A stretch of DNA of 64,000 nucleotides. Source: Acidobacteriota bacterium. Lineage in GTDB: Bacteria > Acidobacteriota > Vicinamibacteria > Vicinamibacterales > UBA2999. The notes under the pieces were generated by a model. The model worked only from the letters and a program-made list of their open reading frames with translations, was not told where the DNA came from and made no database searches. The translations under genes were made by a program, and so were the position numbers. The stretch lies in contig JAUSDY010000108.1 in NCBI GenBank assembly GCA_030650395.1, forward strand, positions 1 to 64,000, written 5' to 3'. Of this stretch, positions 26,729 to 34,712 are shown one piece after another (the first letter of the stretch is position 1; each line of letters starts with the position of its first letter).

Positions 26729-27646
26729 TTATCGCGGGCGGAACCGCTGAATGACTTCCCGACCCTGAAGGCTCGGGACGCCAAAGGCGCCAATCGCATC
26801 GAGCGCGCGCTCGAAGGGCTTCTGTCCGAGGACGTGCGCAGGATCAGCGTAGTAGGTCAGGATCGCGGGCAGGCGCTCCTCTGTCAGGAGCCGGATCGTC
26901 TCCTCGAACAGCTCGAAGTACTCCTCGCTCAGCTGGTAATCGCATCGATCGGTCAGGTACGTCCACGAATCAAGGAGCGTCGTCGGGTAACGATACGAGC
27001 CGGTGGTGGGCAACTCGGCGAGGCCGCGCATATCGACCACCGGCCCGCGCGACAGCCCCAACGCGGGGATGGTCGTCGAGCAGTAGCGATATTCGAGCGG
27101 CCGCAGGCAGTCATATAGCAGCTCGAGCTGTTCCGGGGCCTGGAAGGATCCGAAGTGCGGAGCTCGGAACCCCTCCGGCCCCGACTCGAAGACGTCGAGG
27201 AGGGTCTGATGCCCTCGGCGAACGTCGGCCAGTACCGCTGATTCGCTCATCTCGTTGTAGAACGTCACGGGCCAGTAACGGTCATCGCGATACTCCGCGT
27301 GCGCTTGCGATCCGTGGTTGAGGAACTCGGCCCCGCCCTGCCTGATTTCCCGCCACGTCGACGCGCCGCGCTCGAGCTGAACTCCCGGCACGGCATACCC
27401 GGCACGTATTCCACGACGTCTCAGATCGACGTCGAGGTCGCGCGCCGCCGCAATGTCCTGATCGGTGTCGCAGTCGAAGGTAAGCACGAGATAGACCTTG
27501 TCAACGCCCGCCGCCTCGCAGAGTGAGGAGTAGTGCCGGAACAGATTCGCAACCGGCGCGGACGCAGCCGGCGGATCGGTTGCCGCTGCACTCGGGGGGT
27601 GCGCCGCCGCTTTGCCCGCGAATAAACGTCGCAGTGCAGCGATCAA
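26729..27646 (-). CDS. Polysaccharide deacetylase-like protein
   Basis: I take TTG 27646 as the likely start because it overlaps the TGA of the upstream gene by 2 bp; an ATG at 27709 would overlap by 67 bp. After a Pro/Ala-rich stretch, YLVLTFDCDTDQDI resembles the first metal-binding Asp block of NodB-type enzymes, and FLNHGSQAH may give the His ligands, although its spacing (H-x4-H) differs from the usual H-x3-H. GFRAPHFG resembles the conserved R-x-P-x(F/Y)G block. It would remove N- or O-acetyl groups from a sugar. The family call is moderate, because sequence between the blocks is divergent. Confidence 0.7.
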   Translation of the reverse strand: MIAALRRLFAGKAAAHPPSAAATDPPAASAPVANLFRHYSSLCEAAGVDKVYLVLTFDCDTDQDIAAARDLDVDLRRRGIRAGYAVPGVQLERGASTWREIRQGGAEFLNHGSQAHAEYRDDRYWPVTFYNEMSESAVLADVRRGHQTLLDVFESGPEGFRAPHFGSFQAPEQLELLYDCLRPLEYRYCSTTIPALGLSRGPVVDMRGLAELPTTGSYRYPTTLLDSWTYLTDRCDYQLSEEYFELFEETIRLLTEERLPAILTYYADPAHVLGQKPFERALDAIGAFGVPSLQGREVIQRFRPR

Positions 27647-28566
27647 CGTTGTGCCATGACCGGTTCCAGAGGCCCGCGCCGAGCGGTGGTCCACAGACTC
27701 CAGCCCCATCGACGCGCCAGAGCCTCGATCGTTTTCTTGCCGGCTGTCTTGGTGCCAAGCTCCGGCGCCCAGATATTCAGCACGTTAGGAACGTCCGTGC
27801 CGAGCACCTGCACGCGAACGTCGGCGAACTGGTGAAACAGATCGGTCCGAATCTCGTCGACGGTGACCGGCCAGGTATGCGGGTTGCCCTCACGGCGATC
27901 GCCGTCGGCATAACGGCTTGCCAAGGTCCGCTCGTCGAGGCACCGGCTTTCCAGATTCACGAAGCCTTCCTGCCAGCGCACGATGAACCAGTACAGGAAT
28001 GACTGACGGTTGTAGAGCATCACGCCTGTAGTGCCACCGGGTTTCAGCACACGCCGGATTTCTGCAATCGCCTGCCGCGTTCCGGGCGTGTGATGCAGCA
28101 CGCCCCACGAATACACATAGTCGAATGCGCCGTCGTCAAACGGCAGGCTCTCGCCATCGCCTTCCATCACTTCGCCAGACACGTTGAAGAGCTCGAAGCG
28201 GCGCCGCGTCTGAGCGACCGCGACCGGGTTCAGGTCCACGGCGGTCACATGAGCGCCCTGCAGCGCCCAGTTCATCGCCATGCATCCCATGCCGCAGCCC
28301 AACTCCAACACGCGCTTGCCCCGATAGGCTGGGTAGTCGAACAGCCTGGCGAAGCGGCCGTGCGGCGAGTGCAGGGGTTCATTCCATCGATAGAATGTCG
28401 CGTCAGCCTTGTCGAAAAATTCGCGACTGCTGAGCGGGACCTGGATGGCGCCCGACGCATCCCGGTACTCGGTGCTGCCATGCTCGTCGCCGTAGGTCAT
28501 CGGGTAGTCCGCCCACCACCGCCGGATCGCTTCCTTCAGCGAGCTGGACTGGCTCGAGTCAGGCAC
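27643..28566 (-). CDS. Class I SAM-dependent methyltransferase
   Basis: This protein has about 307 aa from GTG 28566 (VPDSSQSSSLKEAIRRWW), which overlaps the upstream stop by 8 bp. The ORF to 28608 adds residues that are out of keeping with the junction. The region about 35-75 (YGDEHGSTEYRD, REFFDKADATFYRWN) is a known lead-in of this methyltransferase group. The core is KRVLELGCGMGCMAMNWA, TAVDLNPVAVAQTR, YVYSWGVLHHTPGTRQAI and LKPGGTTGVMLY. A TWPVTVDEIRTDLF tail follows. The substrate is unknown. Its TGA overlaps the start of the deacetylase-like gene. Confidence 0.85.
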   Translation of the reverse strand: MPDSSQSSSLKEAIRRWWADYPMTYGDEHGSTEYRDASGAIQVPLSSREFFDKADATFYRWNEPLHSPHGRFARLFDYPAYRGKRVLELGCGMGCMAMNWALQGAHVTAVDLNPVAVAQTRRRFELFNVSGEVMEGDGESLPFDDGAFDYVYSWGVLHHTPGTRQAIAEIRRVLKPGGTTGVMLYNRQSFLYWFIVRWQEGFVNLESRCLDERTLASRYADGDRREGNPHTWPVTVDEIRTDLFHQFADVRVQVLGTDVPNVLNIWAPELGTKTAGKKTIEALARRWGWSLWTTARRGPLEPVMAQR

Positions 28567-29203
28567 TAGATCTCCCTGCCGCGCGATCCCACGCTGCCAG
28601 CACGGCACCCAGTGGACGCACCGCCCGCCCCATCGCGCGTTCGACGACGCGGGTATGCGCCAGGAAACGGCTCAATCGAAGCCGCGCACGGCTACTCCCG
28701 CGCACGGTAAACATTCGGCGGCGGCCGTTGATCACCAGCACTGACCCTCGTTGTCCGAGCGCACGACTCTCGGCTGCCTCGCATCCGAGACCCAGCGCAT
28801 CGGGATAGACCAGCACCACATGCTGGTAGCGTCCTGACGGCGTCCATGACTCGTGGCCTGAGCCCGCAGACTCCACCAGCGGGGCGACGGTCACCAGGCC
28901 GAAACTCTTGATCACTTCCTCCGGAACGCCAGCCTGATGGCGACCGTCGAGCACGAGATCGGGTTGCTCGTGTGGAGACAGGATGTCGGCTGCTTCGATA
29001 ATCATTGAAATCATGTACGGCAGCGTGCGCGGGTTGGCGTAGTGATCACGGTGGACGATCCGGTGTCCTCGCGCAGACGCCGATTCGAATCGTTCGAGGA
29101 GGCCGCGCCGGTCGGCATCCCGGTCGGCGCCGTGATACGCAAAGGCGATAAAAAGAGTGCGGCCGGGTTTCGGCGGCGACGGCCAGCAGAGCGTCAACGG
29201 CAT
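28559..29203 (-). CDS. Conserved-looking hypothetical protein
   Basis: This 214-aa protein starts at ATG 29203, 2 bp after the methyltransferase stop. I do not recognise a family. An N-terminal beta-alpha pattern (TLFIAFAYHGADRDADRRG) is followed by a middle part with HVVLVYPDALGLGCEAAES and LVINGRRRMF, and by a basic, helical C-terminus (RARLRLSRFLAHTRVVERAMG) that could lie on the membrane surface. There is no signal peptide, no clear TM helix and no catalytic motif I can name. It is coupled at both ends to methyltransferase genes, so it is likely translated and part of the same process. Confidence 0.6.
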   Translation of the reverse strand: MPLTLCWPSPPKPGRTLFIAFAYHGADRDADRRGLLERFESASARGHRIVHRDHYANPRTLPYMISMIIEAADILSPHEQPDLVLDGRHQAGVPEEVIKSFGLVTVAPLVESAGSGHESWTPSGRYQHVVLVYPDALGLGCEAAESRALGQRGSVLVINGRRRMFTVRGSSRARLRLSRFLAHTRVVERAMGRAVRPLGAVLAAWDRAAGRSSA

Positions 29204-29205
29204 GG

Positions 29206-30102
29206 CTAGGCCGGCGGCTTGGTCGCCAGTATGTAGAGCGATGACGCCTGCGTCGGCAGGAACGTCCGGCCGACAATCGTGAAGAGATCATCGACCAGCT
29301 TGTAGCGGCGGATGCGGCCGTCGAGTTTCCAGTCGGGCGGGCCCCACCCGATATGATGAGTTTCCTCAAGGGTCAGGCCTGAAGCCGTCACCTTCGCGCC
29401 GATGGTGGCGGCGGTATAGAAGTGACAGTGATCGGTGTTCTGCAGCGACGCCGGATCCCGGCGATACGCCAACTGCCACCACCACGAACCCTCATTGGGA
29501 GTGCCCAGCACCAGTAACCCCCCGGGGCGCAGAATGCGATGCACAGTCGCCAGGGCACAGGCGTCGTCGGGGATGTGCTCGATGACGTGGTTGAAGAAGA
29601 TCACATCGAAGGCGTTATTCTCGGCCGGGAAGTCAAGGATGTCGGCGGCGAAGATTGTGGCGCCAGGGTTCTGTGCTTGCGCGCGCACCAGCCGGAGCAG
29701 GTTGTAATCGCTGCCGTAGACAGCGTCGGAATACTTGGAGAGCCAGACGAGGTTGTTGCCGTCGCCGCAACCGAAGTCGAGCAGGCGCGCAGCGCGCGGC
29801 AGCCGCGAGGCCGCGAGATGTCGTCGAATGACGCGCTCGACGTACTCGCGGCGCTTGCGAACGTGGTGGCGCCACGGACTGACCTGCTCCGCCGGTTGTT
29901 CATCCTGGTACCAGTTCGGCTTGACTTGACGAGCCGCCTCGACGTCGGCTTGGAGTGCACGCCAGTGGTGGGCAAGAATGGGGATCCCCTGTTCAGTGCG
30001 CACGGATGCGCCGCACGCGCCGCACGATATGGCGCCGGCAAGGCCGGACAGCAGTTGCCCCGCCCGGCACGCCGGGCAGATCAACCCCGAGAGCGCCGGC
30101 AT
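29206..30102 (-). CDS. SAM-dependent methyltransferase with N-terminal zinc ribbon
   Basis: In this 298-aa protein, residues 9-45 hold two CxxC pairs (ICPACRAG and SCGACGAS) in a Trm112-like zinc ribbon of the kind often fused to sugar or quinone methyltransferases. The class I core follows: RLLDFGCGDGNNLVWLS, VYGSDYNLLRLVRAQ, FFNHVIEHIPDDAC and LRPGGLLVLGTPNEG. ATG 30102 shares a base with the TGA of the glycosyltransferase upstream. The target is unknown, and the fusion itself is common. Confidence 0.84.
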   Translation of the reverse strand: MPALSGLICPACRAGQLLSGLAGAISCGACGASVRTEQGIPILAHHWRALQADVEAARQVKPNWYQDEQPAEQVSPWRHHVRKRREYVERVIRRHLAASRLPRAARLLDFGCGDGNNLVWLSKYSDAVYGSDYNLLRLVRAQAQNPGATIFAADILDFPAENNAFDVIFFNHVIEHIPDDACALATVHRILRPGGLLVLGTPNEGSWWWQLAYRRDPASLQNTDHCHFYTAATIGAKVTASGLTLEETHHIGWGPPDWKLDGRIRRYKLVDDLFTIVGRTFLPTQASSLYILATKPPA

Positions 30103-31289
30103 CAGGCGGGCGGCCTCATGAAGCGCCGGTAGATGTCCAGGACCTTCCGCTCCGTCACTTGCGGCGACCAGTTGGGTTGTGCGTGCGCGTAGGCGCGCCG
30201 GCCGAGCGCGGCGCGCGCCGCATCATCCTCCATCAGGTCCTGAATGGCCTCGCGGTACGAGTCGGTCGTGTTGTCCACAAAGCGGACAAAGTCCGCTCCG
30301 GCCAGTTCGGGAACGGGCGGCCCGTGCCGACGGTTGATGACCACGGGCAAGCCCGCGAGGAGCGCCTCCAGCACAGACTTGTTGAGCTCCCAGAACTCAG
30401 TGTGAACGGCGAACAGGTCGAAGCCAGGCAACAGCTGACAGAGTTCGTCATTCTCGACAGCCGGTCGAAAATGCACACGCGACGCGGCCGCCGACTCGCG
30501 TGCCAGCTGCTCGAGGCTCGCCCGCTCGGGACCGTCCCCTACGATGGTCAGCTCGACTGATGGCAACGCCGCGACGGCCCGAATCAGATTCGCCGGATTC
30601 TTGTCCTGAAACAGCCTGCCCACGCAGACAATCCTGAAAGGGCCACGCATTGAGTAGTCGGTCTTTTGCCTGAGATACGGGCTGTTCAGGATGTTGTAGC
30701 AAACCTCAACCCTCGTCACGCCGTGGCGCTCGAGATACGGCAGAATCGATCGATAGACCGGCATCACGAGGTCCGCGTTTTTCAGGCCCGCCCCTTCGAC
30801 GTACTGGAAAAACGCATTGTGTTGTCGTTGGCTCTCGGTCAACCCGGGCGCGACAAAACGGCGGACCGGGTTGACGTCCGGATTGATGTGCAACGAGAGC
30901 ACGTAGGGAATACCGAGTGCCTTCCGAATGCGTGATGCGAGATAGCCGTCCCAATCCGCGCCATGGACGCGGATCAACTGCGGCTTGGTGCGGCGCGCAA
31001 GATCGACCCCGGGTTGCGCCCAGTCCCGCAACGGCTTCTTCCACCACCGCCGCCAATCCGCTGACACCAGCAGGGAGTTCTCGGGCACGTTGTGGACGTG
31101 CAGCCGTGCGCGCCCGACGGTCCGCTGCAACTGCGCCAGGTCCGGGCGATCGTCGGTCGTCGTGACGATGTGAACCTCTGAAAACAGCTGGCCGGGGTTG
31201 TAGTAGTTCGGCTGATACTCACCTTTCACCAGAATGTCGGTGATGCGATCGGGTACCAGCACCATCAAACGTTCGGCCGATTCTGACAT
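30102..31289 (-). CDS. GT4 family glycosyltransferase
   Basis: This 395-aa protein starts at ATG 31289 (MSESAERLMVLVPDRITDIL). The long ORF extension to 32126 reads the neighbour out of frame and is rejected. The N-terminal half has EVHIVTTTDD and LIRVHGADWDGYLASRIRKAL. The donor half has IVCVGRLFQDKNPANLIRAV, LTIVGDGPERASLEQLA and EFWELNKSVLEALLAGLPVVIN, where ELNKSVLE places two acidic residues with E-x7-E-like spacing. It probably acts on lipid-linked glycan at the inner membrane. Two bases separate it from the methyltransferase upstream. Confidence 0.87.
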   Translation of the reverse strand: MSESAERLMVLVPDRITDILVKGEYQPNYYNPGQLFSEVHIVTTTDDRPDLAQLQRTVGRARLHVHNVPENSLLVSADWRRWWKKPLRDWAQPGVDLARRTKPQLIRVHGADWDGYLASRIRKALGIPYVLSLHINPDVNPVRRFVAPGLTESQRQHNAFFQYVEGAGLKNADLVMPVYRSILPYLERHGVTRVEVCYNILNSPYLRQKTDYSMRGPFRIVCVGRLFQDKNPANLIRAVAALPSVELTIVGDGPERASLEQLARESAAASRVHFRPAVENDELCQLLPGFDLFAVHTEFWELNKSVLEALLAGLPVVINRRHGPPVPELAGADFVRFVDNTTDSYREAIQDLMEDDAARAALGRRAYAHAQPNWSPQVTERKVLDIYRRFMRPPA

Positions 31290-31291
31290 CG

Positions 31292-32092
31292 CTATGCCGG
31301 CTTGCGCGCGGCCAACTCGACGGCGGCGCGCGCGGGATTGTAGTAGTCCAGGAACAGGCTGGGAGAAGTGACGGCGCGGCCGGCGTGCATTCGTGTTTGG
31401 TTCAGGCGATCGTACAAGATCAGGCCGTGGCGTTTGAGTTCCGCCATCAGGCCCCAATTGGTTCGCTGAAAGACCGACGTTTCGAAGAAGTGCGGATCCT
31501 TGCCGTGCTTGCGAATGCGCCGGGACGCGGCATGGCGCGTGACAAACGGGCGCCACGGGATCTGGTAATGCGCCTCGTTGCGCCATGCCGCATAGTTGGG
31601 ACAGACCACATAGATAGCGCCGCCCGAAGCCAGCAGCGCGGCTGCCCGCGCGATGACGGGACCGAAATCGTCGATGTGTTCGAGCACGTTCCAGAACGTG
31701 ATCGCCTCGAACTGCGCGCCATCCAGGGCCGCATGAAAGATGCCCTGGTCGAGAAACACCGCATCGCCATCGTCGCCTGGCCGCTCGCGCGCCAGCCGGC
31801 GACGCGCGTAAGCGACTTCGAAGGCGGCGATCTCCGTGCCAATGGCGCGAAAGCCACGCGCGCGCGCCAGCATCACGAAACTGCCGTAGCCGGCGCCGAC
31901 GTCGAGGATCCGGCTGCCAAGGGGCGTCGCCACGGCCATGACCTGACAGGCGTAATCCGCAAAGGCGTCGCCGACGTGGGCGTTGAGGTGAAACTCGATC
32001 TCCGCCGGGCCGAACACTCCAGCGTACTGTCGCTCGAGGTGTCGCCGAATCTCGGCACGCTCGGCGTCGATGGCCGCCAGGCTGTCGGTCAC
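31292..32092 (-). CDS. Class I SAM-dependent methyltransferase
   Basis: This 266-aa protein starts with GTG 32092 (VTDSLAAIDAERAEIRRHL), sharing GTGA with the upstream stop. The longer ORF to 32497 is not supported. Motif I is RILDVGAGYGSFVMLA, followed by GTEIAAFEVAYARRR and FWNVLEHIDDFGPVI, then LLASGGAIYVVCPNYAAW. The tail has PHFFETSVFQRTNWGLMAELKR. This core is close to the Methyltransf_23 group found in O-antigen loci. The substrate is unknown. Confidence 0.85.
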   Translation of the reverse strand: MTDSLAAIDAERAEIRRHLERQYAGVFGPAEIEFHLNAHVGDAFADYACQVMAVATPLGSRILDVGAGYGSFVMLARARGFRAIGTEIAAFEVAYARRRLARERPGDDGDAVFLDQGIFHAALDGAQFEAITFWNVLEHIDDFGPVIARAAALLASGGAIYVVCPNYAAWRNEAHYQIPWRPFVTRHAASRRIRKHGKDPHFFETSVFQRTNWGLMAELKRHGLILYDRLNQTRMHAGRAVTSPSLFLDYYNPARAAVELAARKPA

Positions 32093-33873
32093 GGTTTCTC
32101 GCAGACGATGACGTGCCTGAACGCAAACGCCCTCAGCCCGGGCAGGCTGCTGACCCATTCGTCGAGCATGCGTCCGAACAACCGGCGCTTGAGCACGTTC
32201 TTCCAGGCCGGATGGAGCAAGGGCCACAGCCACGACGGCCGGCCCGCCCAGAGCGGTAGCAACTGGAATCGCCGATGGGTCACCGTGCGGAGTCCGGCTG
32301 CGTCGATGGCCCCGCGGATTTGCCGCACGGTCAGCAGGTGCGGCGGCGCCCAGTCGGTGTAGTAGCGCAGGCAAAACGCGTTGATCGATCGGCGGTTGCC
32401 GAAGTCGAGCACCGCCCGGCCGCCGGACGCGAGCACCCGCCCGACCTCCGTCACGACGTCCTCGGCCCCTGGGATGACATACAGCGACGAGAAGCAATAA
32501 AGGAGATTCACCGATCCCGTGGCAAGCGGCAGCCCTCGCGCATCGGCCTGCACGAACGTCACATTGTCAATGCCGCGAGTCCGCGCCAATCCTTGCGCAA
32601 CGTCCAGGTATCTCAGGCTGAAGTCCACGCCAACGGCCTTGTCGATCTGCCCGGCGTTGTCGATCAAGTGGGATCCCGTAGCGCAGCAGAGATCCACCAT
32701 GCGGCCACCGCGGTAGTGACGGCTGGCCAGCTCGAACCGAGTCTGTAGCAACCGGTCCGTGTAGTCATCGCCTTCGGTGTACACGGGACGGCTGACTCGC
32801 GCCGGCTCGTAGACCGTACTTTCATTGAACGCCTGTCGCAGACGGCGCTCCGTTTGATCGATCGGGGCAGGCGCCGATGACACCTGGGGGCGCGCTCGAC
32901 TGGCCTTGATCGACCGCCGCAACTCGCCGCCGAACTTTGATTTGAAGACCGTGAGGCCGCGCGCCTTATCATCGCTCGCGTCGGGGAACACCTCGCCCAC
33001 TTCGTACCAGAGACCGCCGGATTGCTTCGCGCCGCGGATCGCCTCCCACATCAGCAGGTAATTGATTCCGGAATCCAGGTGAGCGGACTCCGAACAACTG
33101 GTGTGGTACAGCGTTCCCGGTCCCAGCCGCGCATCGTTGTGGAAGGCGACGGGCGTTCCCTCGGGCGCGTAGCCCACCCACAGAACGGCATGGCCGTGCC
33201 GGCCCATTTCGCTCGCGATACCCGCGAAGTACTCACGCGGATGCGGCACCACACCGGTACGCTCGTAGGTCTCACTGTGAATGCGGTAGTAATCGTCGAC
33301 CAGATCGGGCCAGGCGCCTTGACGCACGGTATAGCCGAGGGCGCCGGCCTTCTTGACCATTTGCCGCGCGTTCTTGGACAGGCCGCGCCACAGCTCGTCT
33401 TCAGCGCCGGAGAGCCTCAGTACTTTCGTCTGGGTCGAAAAATCTTCGAACCCAAACGGAAGAAACGGATTCTCACCGGTTCCCGCCATTCCGAACGTCG
33501 TTACCGGAGAGCGTCCCATCTCGATCACGTCGGCGCCGAGCGATCCTGCCATCTGCTCGACGTGCGCCATGATGGCCGAGAGGACCTCGGCGCGCTCGAA
33601 CGCGGTCAGGCCGGCGGCCGGCACCGGGCCGGCCAGCCCCCATCCGCTCGATGCGAGCCGGCGAGCCGAAGCCTGATACTGAAGCGGCACGACCGCGATC
33701 AGCCTGGCGTCACGAACCACTGCAAAGCTGACATCGGTCAGCGCCCAGCGAGGGACGGCAAGAATCAGTCGCTGCCAGCCCGATAGCGCGAAAACCCAGC
33801 CCTCGGGTGATGCCTCGACGACGGCGTCCCACTCCGCGGCGTCAAGTTGCGCGGCGCTAACGAACTGCGTCAC
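32089..33873 (-). CDS. FemAB/GNAT-like acyltransferase fused to SAM-dependent methyltransferase
   Basis: This 594-aa two-domain protein keeps one frame throughout. Residues 1-330 resemble the FemAB/CelD-BcsL acetyltransferase group: ASPEGWVFALSGWQRL, LWRGLSKNARQMVKKA, YYRIHSETYERTGVVP, and the late LWYEVGEVFPDASDDKARGL and FKSKFGGELRR, which are typical FemAB-like C-terminal boxes. After a linker, residues about 390-594 form a methyltransferase with RMVDLCCATGSHLID, VGVDFSLRYLDVAQG and LLYCFSSLYVIPGAED. It could add an acyl or amino-acyl group and a methyl group to the same sugar. Starts and stops are coupled to neighbours by 4 bp. Confidence 0.83.
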   Translation of the reverse strand: MTQFVSAAQLDAAEWDAVVEASPEGWVFALSGWQRLILAVPRWALTDVSFAVVRDARLIAVVPLQYQASARRLASSGWGLAGPVPAAGLTAFERAEVLSAIMAHVEQMAGSLGADVIEMGRSPVTTFGMAGTGENPFLPFGFEDFSTQTKVLRLSGAEDELWRGLSKNARQMVKKAGALGYTVRQGAWPDLVDDYYRIHSETYERTGVVPHPREYFAGIASEMGRHGHAVLWVGYAPEGTPVAFHNDARLGPGTLYHTSCSESAHLDSGINYLLMWEAIRGAKQSGGLWYEVGEVFPDASDDKARGLTVFKSKFGGELRRSIKASRARPQVSSAPAPIDQTERRLRQAFNESTVYEPARVSRPVYTEGDDYTDRLLQTRFELASRHYRGGRMVDLCCATGSHLIDNAGQIDKAVGVDFSLRYLDVAQGLARTRGIDNVTFVQADARGLPLATGSVNLLYCFSSLYVIPGAEDVVTEVGRVLASGGRAVLDFGNRRSINAFCLRYYTDWAPPHLLTVRQIRGAIDAAGLRTVTHRRFQLLPLWAGRPSWLWPLLHPAWKNVLKRRLFGRMLDEWVSSLPGLRAFAFRHVIVCEKP

Positions 33874-34595
33874 GGCTTTTCAAGAACCACCCCAATGACA
33901 TTCGCCAGCCGTGGCAGCGCGGCACCCAACCGGGTCGAGCGGCGATAGTCTGCCGGCGTCAGCTTAGGAAACAACAGCGATTGCAGAGTGTGGCCGAACG
34001 AGTCTCGGGGGACGAGGCCGTGGCGCCGTCCGATGGCCTTGAGCTCACCGATCGAGTACTCATGGAAGTGCTGGGGATCCACCAGCGCCGGTTTTTCGCC
34101 GCGCCACCGGCGGAGGCGGTTGTCGAGACGATCGGTGTTTGGCGTCATGATCGCGATGGCGCCACCGGGACGGCACGCAGCAATGGCGAACCGGAAGTAG
34201 ACATCCGCGTCGACGAGATGCTCGATCACCTGGAAGCTCACCACCAGGTCGTATTGCGGCTCGAGCCGGTCGGTCTCGAGGTCGGCCACGTGACGAAATA
34301 CGTTCGGGTGCGGGTACGCCTCGTTGGCCTTGCGGATGCTCGCTTGTGAATAGTCGATCGCGTCCACGCTCTCGACGAACTCGCGACTGGCGAACTCGAC
34401 GTCGTGGAACCCGCAACCACAGCCGATGTCAAGGACCCGCGCGGGCTTGCAGAATTCGAGCAGCCGGGCCACCTCATAGCGCCGCGTGTAGTCCCAGGCC
34501 TCATTCAGGTAGGAATCCCATTCTTCGGTGATGAGCTCATCGAAGAACTGCCGCTGATCTTTCAGGGGCTCCTGGTATCGAGAGTGCACGGACAT
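33870..34595 (-). CDS. Class I SAM-dependent methyltransferase
   Basis: This 241-aa protein starts at ATG 34595 (MSVHSRYQEPLKDQRQFFDEL). The core is ARVLDIGCGCGFHDVEFA, VDAIDYSQASIRKANE, VVSFQVIEHLVDADVY and CRPGGAIAIMTPNTDR. A YSIGELKAIGRRHG box follows, common in methyltransferases of O-antigen loci. Upstream there is a 113-bp gap before the ABC transporter, partly filled by a short ORF. Its stop overlaps the FemAB-methyltransferase fusion by 4 bp. The target sugar position is unknown. Confidence 0.85.
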   Translation of the reverse strand: MSVHSRYQEPLKDQRQFFDELITEEWDSYLNEAWDYTRRYEVARLLEFCKPARVLDIGCGCGFHDVEFASREFVESVDAIDYSQASIRKANEAYPHPNVFRHVADLETDRLEPQYDLVVSFQVIEHLVDADVYFRFAIAACRPGGAIAIMTPNTDRLDNRLRRWRGEKPALVDPQHFHEYSIGELKAIGRRHGLVPRDSFGHTLQSLLFPKLTPADYRRSTRLGAALPRLANVIGVVLEKP

Positions 34596-34622
34596 GACTG
34601 GGTGCGCGAGCCTGGAGAACGG

Positions 34623-34712
34623 CTATGGCTGCGGCAGGACGGCTCGCTCCAACCATGTGCCGAGCATGAACCCGTTCATCATCGTTGACCCTGAGGGGTA
34701 GGTCAGTTTCAT
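34623..34712 (-). CDS. Possible 29-aa small ORF coupled to the Wzt-like gene
   Basis: An ATG at 34712 overlaps the TGA of the upstream ABC ATPase gene (ATGA), as nearly all genuine junctions here do. The frame runs 29 codons (MKLTYPSGSTMMNGF at the start) to a TAG at 34623. I do not recognise it. It may be a small protein, the remnant start of a deleted gene, or chance. The rest of the gap (34596-34622) shows no clear promoter. Confidence 0.25.
   Translation of the reverse strand: MKLTYPSGSTMMNGFMLGTWLERAVLPQP

Noticed and set aside
30102-32126. 674-aa reading of the glycosyltransferase at 30102-31289
   Set aside because: The extra N-terminal part reads through the methyltransferase gene in another frame and is Arg-rich. 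ATG 31289 gives a normal GT4 N-terminus.
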